Of a stretch of 64,000 nt of DNA, positions 46,426 to 57,685 are shown in pieces; position 1 is the first letter of the stretch; each line of letters opens with the position of its first letter. The position numbers and the translations under genes are program-made. A model generated the notes under the pieces. The model saw only the letters and a program-made list of their open reading frames with translations, made no database searches and had not been told where the DNA came from. The stretch comes from Parietaria judaica (lineage: Eukaryota; Streptophyta; Magnoliopsida; Rosales; Urticaceae). The stretch covers positions 28,266,001 to 28,330,000 of the forward strand of contig OX940864.1 in NCBI GenBank assembly GCA_954871525.1. The letters run 5' to 3'.

Positions 46426-47687
46426 TTATATTTTTGTTTTAAAAAAGCACTGCCTCAACTTGTAGATGACTATAGTATTGTCTCAAAATTGTGTGACGTC
46501 TTTGCTTAATATTGTGGTAGGTGAATAAGGTGGCAAGATCTTCTAGATATTAAGCTCAACATTAATACTAATGGCTTCCACGTGTACTTTCCATATTAAA
46601 ACCTAGAAATCAAATGAACGTTTTGAATTTGCTAGAATGGCAGTCAGTCCATTGTGGGCTTGACTTGCGTCTGCATGCTTTAATTTGCCCTAAGGGGCGT
46701 GTCAAGCTATATGTTATAACTTATAATTATAATTTATAGGGGATAATTGTGGCAAAAGTGTTTAAACTTTTATCCAAATAACACGACAGATTTTAAAGTT
46801 TTTAGACTGATTAAATACTTAAAGTCGTGAAATTTATATTTTTGATTGATTTGTGTCTCTATTAATGTTAAGTTTATTACACGTGTATAACTCAAACTAA
46901 CGCTACGTTTTGAGATTTCTCGTATTCAAAGCAACGCATAAAATAACTTAACATTATCAGGAAAAATATATTAGAAATACAAAAAAAAATAAAAAAAATC
47001 TACGGCCTTGTGTATATAATCAACGAATTGAAACCCTACATGCACTTTTTTTTTCATTATTAAATTAGCCACTTTTACCTTACTCATCCCGACCCTAACT
47101 ATAAACACAGAAGCATGTCGGAAATTAAAGGAAGTGGACAAAAAGAAGATCAGATCATGGCTCTATATTGACTACCAAAAGGCGTATATAAATAGTGTAT
47201 AATATACACATATTTTATGTATGTATAGATTAGAAGAAAAAAGGTTGTATGTCATAGGAATTGAGCTATCCAAATCTTATAAATGGGGTCCAATAAATAA
47301 TGAATTAGAACAAAGATGCTCTTTTGCATTCAAAAATTCATACTGATCTAGAGTCTAGACCCACTATCTTATTGTTAGTTGTTGAATTATTAAAGGAGGT
47401 TCTAATAAATTAAGAGGCAAGAGCATGATTTAGGCATTATTGGAAGAAAAAGAAGCCTAAACAGAGAGAACGTTATCATTTGATTAGTTAGTCGTTGCAA
47501 ATGATTTTTTTTTTTTGATAGAATCGTTGCAGATGATTAAAAGTTGTAATTATTGATCATAAACTGAGAAAGCCAGATTTTAATTTGTTACAAAAACTTG
47601 ATTAATAATAATTAAAAAACAGTGATGCTATATGGCATATTAACCTTTCACTTATTCTATAATAATAATAATAATAATAATAATAAT
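46426..47687. other. AT-rich intergenic DNA ending in an AAT microsatellite
   Basis: No gene recognised. An (AAT)n tract at about 47660-47687 is the insertion site of solo LTR 2. Confidence 0.4.
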
Positions 47688-48545
47688 TGTTATGCGTGTT
47701 TTTCGAACACTAAAAACGTGAAGGCCCAACCCAAAAATCACTATGAATAAAGCCCAAACAAGTGGGCTCAATAAACGAAAAAGTCAACAGGTCCGGCCGA
47801 AAAAGTCAACAGATCCGACTCGACAAAGTCAACGAAAAAGTCAAAGGGTCCGACCCAGAAAAGTCAACCAATCCCGATCACATGAAGAACGGTAAAAATC
47901 TCGGTATAATACGACATCAAAACACAAGCCTTGAGGGCGCAAAAAAACATGCCTTGCAGGCGCTGGCGCGCCCTCAAAGCATGAAATTTTACACCCTAGG
48001 GCGCGAAAAAACATGCCTTGAGAGCGCGCCAGCGTCCTCAAGGCATGAAATTTTACAACATGTGGCGCGAAAAAACATGCCTTGAGGGCGCGCCACGTGC
48101 CCTCAAGGCATGAAATTTTACACTGTAGGGCGCAAAAAAACGTGCTTAGAGGGCGCATCACGCACCCTCAAGTCATGAAAATTTATGCCATAGGGCGCAC
48201 CAAAGGTCGGAATCCTCTATAGATACGGGGTCATCACCCTCACAACCGGTAAGGAATTCATACGCCAAAAAACCTTTGTTTCCCGTTTACTCATAATTCC
48301 CGACTCAAATACTCAACTAATGTTGAGCGTCGGAGCGGGCGACAGAGGACCCCCTCTCTGCTCCCCTCTAGAGTTCACGTTTTCTACTTTTTTTCACAGG
48401 TACAGAGACAGAGGCGAAGATTTCCGGCTTATCAAAAATGAAGAATCAAGTATCAAGCCCGGTTCGACCCTCAAGCGGGCGTTGGGCCCGGCCCAAAATC
48501 AAAACTTGAGCCGCAGAAAAGTTGATCCATTTTTAGGCATTAACA
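47688..48545 (+). mobile_element. Solo LTR 2
   Basis: Starts TGTTATGCGTGTTTTTCG and ends GGCATTAACA. Flanking 5-mers are both ATAAT (47683-47687, 48546-48550), although they lie in a split AAT microsatellite. It contains TGTTGAGCGTCGGAG and TTGGGCCCGGCCCAA, as in LTR 1. No internal retrotransposon sequence follows. Confidence 0.8.
47930..48200. repeat. Hairpin-bearing minisatellite in LTR 2
   Basis: Four units of 62-67 bp (ACATGCC or ACGTGC at 47947, 48011, 48073 and 48140). Each pairs CATGCCTTGAGGGCGC with a nearby GCCCTCAAGGCATG, so every unit can form its own hairpin. Between units comes AAATTTTACA. Confidence 0.88.
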
Positions 48546-49019
48546 ATAATAATAATAATAATAATAATTTATACACATGATGTATAATTAAAATTTAAAA
48601 TTATCGAAACTAATATTGTTTTTAATAGTTTCTTACTTTCATCTTCTTAATGTATCATACATTTTGCCCACTTTAGATAAAACGCAAGGGTTAATCACTT
48701 TTTATTGTAAATGACTTTCTTGAATTACATTAAGAAAATTCGTCGATCATAAATCTATGTATTAATGCGTAAAAATGGCTTTAACTTAGAGTCGGATCCA
48801 AGGTTCGGGTCCCGAGTTAGACCCGTTGCACACGTGGATAGTTGAATGCTGAGTCAACGCGGGTGGAGTGATGATCGTCAAAGCTGGAGGTGAATCCGTC
48901 GTCTTGGATGAGTCTCCGGGCTGTTCTTGGCGATCCTTGGCGAACTTCCTTCCTTGGCAAGCTCCTCGTAGGGGCAAAGTCTTTGTCGCACAAAACTTGA
49001 TCCATTTTTAGGCATTAAA

Positions 49020-49055
<36 letters not shown>

Positions 49056-49490
49056 TTATACACATGATGTATAATTAAAAATTTAAAACTATCAACACTA
49101 ATATTGTTTTTAACAATTTCTTACTTTCATCTTTTTAATGTATCATACATTTTGCCCACTTTAGATCAAACGCAAGGGTTAATCACTTTTTATTGTAAAT
49201 GACTTTCTTGAATTATATTAAGAAAATTCGTCGATCATAAATCTATGTGTTAATGCGTAAAAATGGCTTTAACTTAGAGTCGGATCCAAGGTTCGGGTCC
49301 CGAGTTAGACCCGTTGAACACATGGATAGTTGAATGCTGAGTCAACGCGGGTTGACTGATGATCGTCAAAGCTAGAGGCGAATCCGTCGTCTTGGATGAG
49401 TCTCCGGGCTGTTCTTGGCGATCCTTGGCTAACTTCTTTCCTTGGCGAGCTCCTCGTCGGGGCGAAGTCCTTGTCTTGGAAAAGCTTCTC
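48522..49490. repeat. Tandem duplication spanning the LTR 2 tail and LTR 3 head
   Basis: Unit 1 begins TTGATCCATTTTTAGGCATT at 48522, unit 2 at 48997. The period is 475 bp, growing to 488 bp after an AAT tract. Each unit has 24 bp of the LTR 2 end, an AAT repeat, about 230 bp of AT-rich host DNA and about 235 bp of LTR 3. Confidence 0.88.
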
Positions 49491-49735
49491 GTCTGGGTAA
49501 AGTCCTCGTCTAGGCGAACTCCGATCTTGATAAAGCTCCGAGATGTTCTTGATGACTCTTCATGATTTACCTTCCTTGGCGAGCTCCTATGGCGAGGGAA
49601 GACCGCAAAAAAGGGTAGATCAGGCCCGTGCCCCGTCGCTTATGGTTGGGCAAGGGTTTGGTCCCTCGTGTTGAGCGCGATGCTGGTTGTCGGTTGCGAA
49701 GCACTGGCGCGGCTCGTCATGTCGAATGGCGATCG

Positions 49736-50232
49736 TGTTGGGAAGTTCATTACGTTTCCCGATAATATTATCACGATTTATGCCGTCAAGCCGTTCGGGT
49801 AACAAAAAAAATATTTTAAAGTGGAAAAAACTTGTTACCCGTTCAACGATTTGAACATCGTATAATAACCAAAATCAAGATCTGATAAATTATTACTAAT
49901 TTAACTTTTCATAAATTCATTATTAATAATCTAGTCTATAGGAAATAAATAAACTGTAAATAAAGGTTTGCATTTATTGACCCAATGTATAAGGCCGTAC
50001 ATCAGGTGATGACGATTCCGGCTGCGCGTTCTGAACTGGGCAGGGCTTCGCCAATGCTGAGGGAAACTCCCGTGATCTTCCGGGATATTCTCATGGACTC
50101 CTCGTACCGAAGCGTGGGCTTCGCCGGCAGGACTCCGTCGCAAAACTTTAACTTATGGTTCTTTTAAAGCTTTCGGAGAACAACGTCGCACTAAGCCGAA
50201 CCAGAAAAGAGAGATCAGAGGCTAAGAAATTC

Positions 50233-50273
<41 letters not shown>

Positions 50274-52107
50274 GAATTCTTGCTCTGGGGAAGGTGTGTG
50301 AAATGTGTAGAATGAGCCTTGTATTTATAGGCTCAGTGAGAAGCCAATAAGGGAAGCTTCCATGTTTGAATTTCGAATTCTATAATGGGCAAATATAATT
50401 AATCACTCCAAACCAATGGCCAAGATTGAATCACTTATGATCCAATGGTTAGGATTAATTAGGGGTTTAACCAAATAAGGAAACCATGAATAAATCAATT
50501 ATCCAATCACTTCCTTATATAAGAGAATTCGAATTCCTTATGCATGCATATGGAAATTTCGAAATCAATAAGCTTCATCCAATGGTTGGAATTAATTTCA
50601 TAACCAATCTAATGGACCATATTGATTTGGTATAAAGTCAATTCTCCAACTTGATTACCAAGTAATAGAATTCGACCTCCATCATATTAAACTCGAATTT
50701 TGCATTTCCATATATACCATTAATAAATTTCCAATCCAATGGTTAAGATTAAATCTTAAACTAATCCAATAGATATAATTAATTAAGCAATTTCTAAATC
50801 CATGCTTGGTCACCAAGTAATTTTTGAATTTAGCTTTCCAAATTAATTATCATGATCCAACGGTTAAGATCAAACTTGACCGATCTAATGAACCAAATTA
50901 ATTTCAAGGTTTTCCATTAATACCTAAACATAGGTACTTATGCCGCATATTTGGAAAATCCAAATCCAAGCAAATTCGTGTAAGCCCAACTTACACATTT
51001 ACTTGGGCCGCATTATATCTACACATTCATATATATATATATATATATATACCAAATATATATTTTTTATTTAAATAACATAAATCTATTAATTATTAAT
51101 TAATTATTAATAAGAATATTAATAATTAAATCCAAAGAATTAAATTATATCACTGAAGCTCCAACGAACTGCTAGTGGTTCGTCAAACCTCGGTGTTACT
51201 CCACTATAAACCCGAGGCTGCACTCTCTAGTGATATAGTATATATTATTCTCTTTATAGCAAGGTGTCCATTGATACAATCAAATTCGGGTTATTGATCT
51301 TTCACTTTATGATCCACACATGAGCAGACAGTTTTTACCGTTTTGCCTCTCATTGCATTTTCATCCTCAACTCAGTTAGTAATATTGTGGGTAACCCACT
51401 TATGGTTTCGATTCATAAGTTGCGCACGGGTACCTCTCACTTCTCACCACTAACAATCAAGGGAATCATATTGACTCTGAAGAGAGCTATGTGATGTCCG
51501 TTTCTATGACCAAGCTACCCTTATCTGTTGACTATCGTGTTCCCAAAATAGCAGCATTGGGAACGACAATAAATGTGTTCTTTAACAGTTAAATCAAAGA
51601 ACAATCAAGTCAACAGTCCAGGCTCGGGGTCACTCAGAACTTAGATCGAATATCCATTTGATCATCTACTAGTGACTCAACTCCAAGTTGTCAGTGACGG
51701 TCTTATATAACAACTACCGGAGTTTAAGTCAGGTCCAGTCTAGTATGAAGCCGCTTCATACTTAATGCACTTCTAGTGAGTGTGACACACACACTTAATC
51801 CAAAATAGGATTATCACTTAGTCACATTAATGACCTTATACGATTAATGGGCTCCCACCCAGTTAATCAGGTCACGGACATTTTAAGTTCATTTATTATG
51901 ATTATTAATTCTTCCTCACATTGACTAGGTTGTGATAATAATAACATAATAGCATCCTTTATGAACTATGGAACAAACATTCTATTTTACTCTACCAGAA
52001 ACTATAATAAGATTAACATAATAAGTAACATCTTTTATTCAACGACTTTGGTAAAAATCTTTTATAATTAGGGAAAAGACAGCTTGTTTAAGGACACATG
52101 TCCAACA
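49736..52107 (-). mobile_element. Solo LTR B, nested in LTR 3
   Basis: Same family as LTR A: plus-strand TGTTGGGAAG at the left, TGTCCAACA at the right. A minus-strand TATA box is at 50322-50329. It holds a GA microsatellite (about 50237-50270). It is 2.4 kb, shorter than LTR A through internal deletions. The flanking 5-mers GATCG and GGCTC differ, so there is no TSD. Confidence 0.85.
50322..50329 (-). promoter_or_regulatory. TATA box of solo LTR B
   Basis: TATAAATA on the minus strand, matching LTR A. Confidence 0.55.
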
Positions 52108-52261
52108 GGCTCGTCTTTGATATCTTCCGGTCATCCACGAGTTTGTATGTTGAGTCTAGGGGAATCTGGGGGATTTCCCAGGGGTCTTCGTAAGCTCGGA
52201 TCTCCTCGTTGTGTGGAATAATTGTGAGTTATCCCTTCGTCAAGCTGTGGCGAGGTGCTTG

Positions 52262-52460
52262 CCAGGCCAAGGGCTTGCTAGACCAGGGGCTCGCCAGTCC
52301 AGGGTCTATGTCGGGCGAAGGGCTTGCCAGGGCAAGGTACTTTGCCGGGCGAGGGGCTCGCTAGGGCAAGGTACCTCGTCAGGCTAAGGGCTCGCGAGGG
52401 CAAGGTACTTCGCCGGGCGAGGGGCTAGCCAGGGCAAGGTACCTCGCCAGGGGCTCGTCG
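52262..52460. repeat. 34 bp GC-rich tandem repeat in LTR 3
   Basis: GGGCAAGGTAC starts at 52330, 52364, 52398 and 52432, exactly 34 bp apart. Weaker units lie to the left. Consensus has GCCGGGCGAGGGGCTCGC. Confidence 0.9.
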
Positions 52461-52663
52461 GGGGTACCTCGCCGGGAGGTGCCTTTCTTATCAAGGGCTT
52501 TGTCTTCTTTGTCTTCTTGGCTCCGGGCCTCGCCAAATGCGTTGGGTCGTAGGCCTCTGGTCTTCGACTTCGTCGGTGGGCTTTGACTTTTACTGGTGGG
52601 CTTTGACTTTTACCAAAGAGGGCCCAATTTTTATATGTTCCAAAAAATGCACATAACACTATG

Positions 52664-54331
52664 AATTCATTATGCATAGATACTTGTTATTAATTTATAT
52701 CAATGTTGATTTTTTCTTTTGGGGTTTTATACCTGAACTCTTATATTTTTCTCACGTGTCTTATTTTTAAGTTCGTTCCTGTGTCAGACTCAACTCGAAT
52801 GGGTTAGGATGAGTAGGACAAAGTCGAGCAAGATTGGAAGAGCCAAAAGCTTAAATTTAAATTGAATGTATGATAAATTTTTAGAAAAAGTGATAATTTT
52901 TTATAAGTTTGAAAAGAGAGAACAAAACTTGTTATCCCTAGTGGTAACAAGAGATCATGATTTCAAACTCCATGGGTCAAATGAGTGCCCCCTTTACATA
53001 TATAAACTTGGCTAATAGTGTTACCGGTTCTTACACTGAATATATCTAGTACCTTGGCTGATAGTGTCACCCCATTAAAAAAGAAAAAAAGGAACCATGA
53101 CACATGTACCATTCATTGTATAGCATCAACTATTGCTCGTTTCTTATTATGTATTTCTTGAGTTCTATGCGGGATTCCGAATCTCTTATCTTTTAGTTAT
53201 TAAAAAAAAAAAAAGATAACAATAATGATTAATATAGTGAATTCCTAACCTAATCATTTTTACCACTTCAAAAATGGTTTGAAACAAAGCTAAAAGCTAG
53301 CACTAATTGAAGAGCCACATTTACTATATATTGATTTAAAATAAGTAGATGATTAAAAAGGCAAAGTATCCCAATCTATTTCAAAGTGTAGATAAAGATA
53401 ATTCTCATTTGGTGTGCTTCATTATACACAACAAAAAATACCTTCAAATTCTCTACCACATATTTTATATGAATTAACGTGTAACTCAGGGAGGTCTTAA
53501 TAGTCATTACTCTGTGTTTGTGGTGTTAATTGAAGCACTAATCTTACTTTGTGGGAGCCAATAACTTTACGCATGCTGGTTGTACAGTTTTGAGCAATAT
53601 TCCTCATTTATATTATTTTTTAAGCTTATTTATGCCATTATGCCTAGCCTATACATGTTTGTTTTCTATTTCTTTAAAAGAATCGGCTATTTCAAATGCA
53701 AATAAAAGATTTTAAGGGTGGAACGGGGATAAAAATGGTAGTATGATAAAAAAAATATATTCTAGAATTAGAATAATCATCAAATTGTGAAACGCAAGAC
53801 CGAGAAATCCCAATTGCCGGTTTTTCCAAAAAAAATAAATAATAATAATTAGGTTTTAAATTGATTATCTTTTTTTTTTTTTTTATAACCGGTAACCAAG
53901 AGGTTTATATTTGTCTAGAGCCAAATGAGTTATTGACCGCTGGGTTAAAAAAATGTGTGAATGTGGTTTTTTCGTTTGAGAAACAATAATTTTAATGACT
54001 ATTGCTTTCTAAATTTAATATATAAATGGATTTTTTGTTTGAGAAATAGGGGAAACAATGATTCATATGTTATAAATTTAGAGCGGAACGTATTAAATGA
54101 ATTATTTTATGGGCAAAGTTTGTCTCAATTCTTCTCTTAGTAGTGTAGTTTTTTTTAATGGTGAAAAGACAATAACATGATTTTGAAATAAAATTCGGTA
54201 ATTATTAGGAAAAGCTTATTATAAACTAAAATAGAATATGACCTGCCAAAGTCATAGATTATACGAATTAAAAGGCGGCGAATATTATACTAAAGTGCAA
54301 ATTCGATGGATCGTTTAGCACATGTTAAATT

Positions 54332-54370
<39 letters not shown>

Positions 54371-54756
54371 ATTTTTTAATTTAATAAATGTTAAGTTTTA
54401 GTATCGGTGGACACTGAGGTTTGACTCAAACTCAATTTGATTTATAATTAATGCAAAACGAACTAGAAGAAAATGACATAAAGATATGGAGCTATGTAAC
54501 ATATGAACTTAATTAATTAAAATGTTGCCTTAATTAATCACACGTTATTGATTATATATATATATTTTTTCATATAATCTTTTCTCACAGTATTTTTTTT
54601 CTTTTACTATGTTACACAAAAATGAAAAAAATGTTCTCATTTTCAATTTCACTTTTCTATCCTCAAATAACTTCCTATATCCCAATTTTTATTAAAAGAA
54701 ATTAAATTTGTTTAGCCCAAGATAAAATGGATGTTGAATAATATGCAAGCAGTAAC
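52664..54756. other. AT-rich intergenic DNA, nothing recognised
   Basis: No frame of note. A TA microsatellite is at about 54334-54367. Confidence 0.45.
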
Positions 54757-55028
54757 CAGTGGCGGAACCAGGATTCTGAGACAGGGGGGGGTTCAAATTT
54801 TTTTGATTAAATTTACGTGATAAATACAACGTCAAAATACAACATTAAATATTTCTAAAATGAACATGATTCAAGTTATATTGTTAATTTGGAGAAAATT
54901 AGACTAGAGTTTTATTTTGGGGGGGGTTTATGTACATAAATTTAAAATATTTTAGTACTATTAGTGCAATTTTTAAAATGTTGGGGGTGGTTTCAACCAC
55001 CCCACCTCATCACATGGATCCGCCCATG
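54757..55028. mobile_element. hAT-type MITE, 272 bp
   Basis: Perfect 8 bp TSD GCAGTAAC (54749-54756 and 55029-55036). Ends CAGTGGCGGAACC and GGATCCGCCCATG are imperfect inverted repeats. It includes G-runs at 54784-54791 and 54919-54926. Confidence 0.9.
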
Positions 55029-55036
55029 GCAGTAAC

Positions 55037-56418
55037 AACAAATTTTGTTGGAGTGTAAAGAAAGGATTGATTAGCGGCAATATTGTATAATTTTTGGTCA
55101 ACGGGTGTGGCATGCACCCAGCTTTCGAAATTGTAGGCAAAAATATTGATCATATTTTTTTATTATTATTACTAATGTAACATGACTAATATAATTAATC
55201 AATATCATTTTCGTTTGATATAAAATATTATATCATTTTCATATATTTGGTTTTAGTTTTATTTAAGTACATTCTATTAACTAAACATATTTTTATTATT
55301 TTTACATAAAAAATTAATAAAAAATTATATCAAACAAAATTATTATTTTTATTCACAAGAATAATGCTACAAAATTTTAACGAATACATTTGCAAAACAT
55401 ATTTGTAAAATAATTTGACAAAAATAAAAATAAAAATGCAAATACCAATGAAAATAAAATAAAAAACGTTATTTTTATATTTTTTAGTGTTTGAATATTC
55501 CAATTTTATCTTTGTATAAAATAAAACCTAGCTTGGTACTATTAACTCTATCTGTTTGTTATCATTTTATTCAATAATCAATATTAATAAAAAAATATAT
55601 GAGGTTTAATCTAGAAGACTTGGAAATATTTTTGGAACTTAATACAAATTCAAAGAATCTGGAAAATTTATGAGGCAGTTATTATGGGAATTGTTTGTAT
55701 ATAGAAGTTGATCATTAATGTTGGAAAATTGATCGCCAGTGATTAGAAGCATTGTTTCTGAATAAAAAGTTATCATGACTCATGAGTGTCGGTCCAAATT
55801 TAATTGGTCTTATAAGCTATAAATTGATTAATTTGTATATGTCTATACAAATATGAGCATGCGCATTTTAATAAGTATTATTAATTTATTATATATTCTC
55901 TTTTATTTAGTCAAAATGTGCTGACGCAAAGCCGCCTTCAGCTTTAAAAGATTTTAATTAGATTTTGAAGGGAATTTTACATTGATGTACTAATTAAATT
56001 AATTAATATATATTAAGAACGCACATTAATAGATAACTAAGAATACGACATAGTAAAATAAAATAAGCAAAGGACAATATCGAACTACGAATATATTCTC
56101 TCAATATAATTCCTATATGTAGTTTGGGGGAAATCCAATTGATCGTGACCAATGAGTCAAATCATAAGAAGTCGCAATATTTAGACACAAATAATAATAA
56201 AAAACATTGACAACATTTATTATATATAAAGAGATAACATTTATACTTGAGATATAAGAGTGAAGAGCGTAGATACCATTTATCGAATTATTAATTTATC
56301 GTTCATTTGTCCAATAAATTTTATGTAAGCATATATATGTAATAGCACATTCGCTTGAGAAAACCAACTCAAACTTTACTACTACTACTACTACATCGTA
56401 AAGCGAAAGCGTTTTACA
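55037..56418. other. AT-rich intergenic DNA, nothing recognised
   Basis: No gene or element ends found. Confidence 0.45.
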
Positions 56419-56880
56419 TAGGGTGAAAATTTTGTAACCGTTTTCTGGTTTTGTCCCGGTTCCGGTACCGGTCCCGGACCGATTTTTTAAAAAACCTAGG
56501 AAATTTAGCTTAAAATCGGGAACCGGTACCTAAAAAATATTTCCCGATTTTTGGTACCGGTTCCGATTTTAAAGTACATGTCATTTTTAAGTTTTTAGTA
56601 TGTTGTTTTTAGTGTAATATATATTTTTATTGTCATTTTTTATACTATGTGTAATTTTTAATTACTAATTTTTCAAAAACTACATCTCATTTTTAAGTCA
56701 AACACTTTTAGAACCGGAAAATTTAGAATCGGAACCGGAAAATTTGAATCGGAACCGTGACCGGAACCGGGAATTTTTTGAATCGGGAACCGTTACTAGA
56801 CCAAAAATTTTTTCTTAATTTTTTAAAACAAGGACAAAAAAAAGCTAATTTCCCTGTTCCCGGATCCGTTTTCACCCCTA
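56419..56880. mobile_element. hAT-like MITE, 462 bp
   Basis: Ends TAGGGTGAAAA and TTTTCACCCCTA. Flanking 8-mers GTTTTACA and GTCTTACA match at 7 of 8. Rich in GGTTCCGGTACCGG-type motifs at both sides. Confidence 0.85.
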
Positions 56881-57179
56881 GTCTTACAATTCCAATGAAA
56901 TATTTTTCATTAAAGCGTCATACATTTGTTTCGGCGATTACATTAAATGAAACTTATCCTTATCTAATTCTCTCTCTCTCTCTATATATATATATAGTGA
57001 ATCGGTCAAATTATTTGTTTTTGAAGAAAATCAAATTGTTATCATTAAAGCTTTAATTGATATCCACCAAATCAATTATTCCTCCGCAAAACCTGAAATC
57101 AATAATTAATCAGAATCATTAACATCTATTTATTTTTCTTCACTTCAATCGTTTTATACTGCATGTATATTATTAACTA

Positions 57180-57522
57180 GTAATATCGATGGAAAAATAC
57201 CAAATGTTTGAATAAGTGTATCGGCATAGTATTAACTACTAAACGTTCACCTAGTATTAACGGCATATATATTAAACATTTGGAATACGACTCTTACACT
57301 TATCTAAAGATTAGGAATACTTTAACCGATTAAAAATAAATATTAGGAATACGCTGCTTACACTTAGCTAAAAATTTAGTATTTTTATCGATAAAAATAA
57401 AAGTAAGAATACGCCACCTACACTTGACCAAATATATAGTATTTTTGCCAAAAAAATAAACATAAAAATACGTCGCTGCACCTAACTCTAAAGATTTGGT
57501 ATTTTTACCGTATCATTATCCC
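57180..57522. mobile_element. Mutator-type MITE upstream of the sulfate transporter
   Basis: Flanking 9-mers TATTAACTA (57171-57179) and TATTAAGTA (57523-57531) match at 8 of 9. Left GTAATATCGATGG and right CCGTATCATTATCCC are imperfect inverted repeats. Inside, AATACGCC-type units with a TTTGGTATTT motif recur. Confidence 0.7.
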
Positions 57523-57626
57523 TATTAAGTATTTAAACCATGATCTTTATGTAAATTATATTTATATATATATAATTCCCTTTTTATCGCAACAGTTATA
57601 TTTGTGTCCCACGTTGCCAATTCTCC

Positions 57627-57634
57627 TATAAATA
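57627..57634 (+). promoter_or_regulatory. TATA box of the sulfate transporter gene
   Basis: TATAAATA, 52 bp upstream of the ATG at 57686, so the leader must be very short. Confidence 0.75.
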
Positions 57635-57685
57635 CACCCATATCCTCTTGAATCTCTCCCATTTCCAACTAACTCTCTCTCTCAT

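Larger units (their letters stand above)
49248..52658 (-). mobile_element. Solo LTR 3, interrupted by solo LTR B
   Basis: On the minus strand it starts TGTTATGTGCATTTTTTGG (right end) and ends at the TG at 49248 (plus-strand TGTTAATGCG). The 5 bp TSD CTATG is at 49243-49247 and 52659-52663. Without LTR B it is about 1.04 kb. It is related in its termini to LTR 1 and LTR 2. GC-rich, with no coding. Confidence 0.8.
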
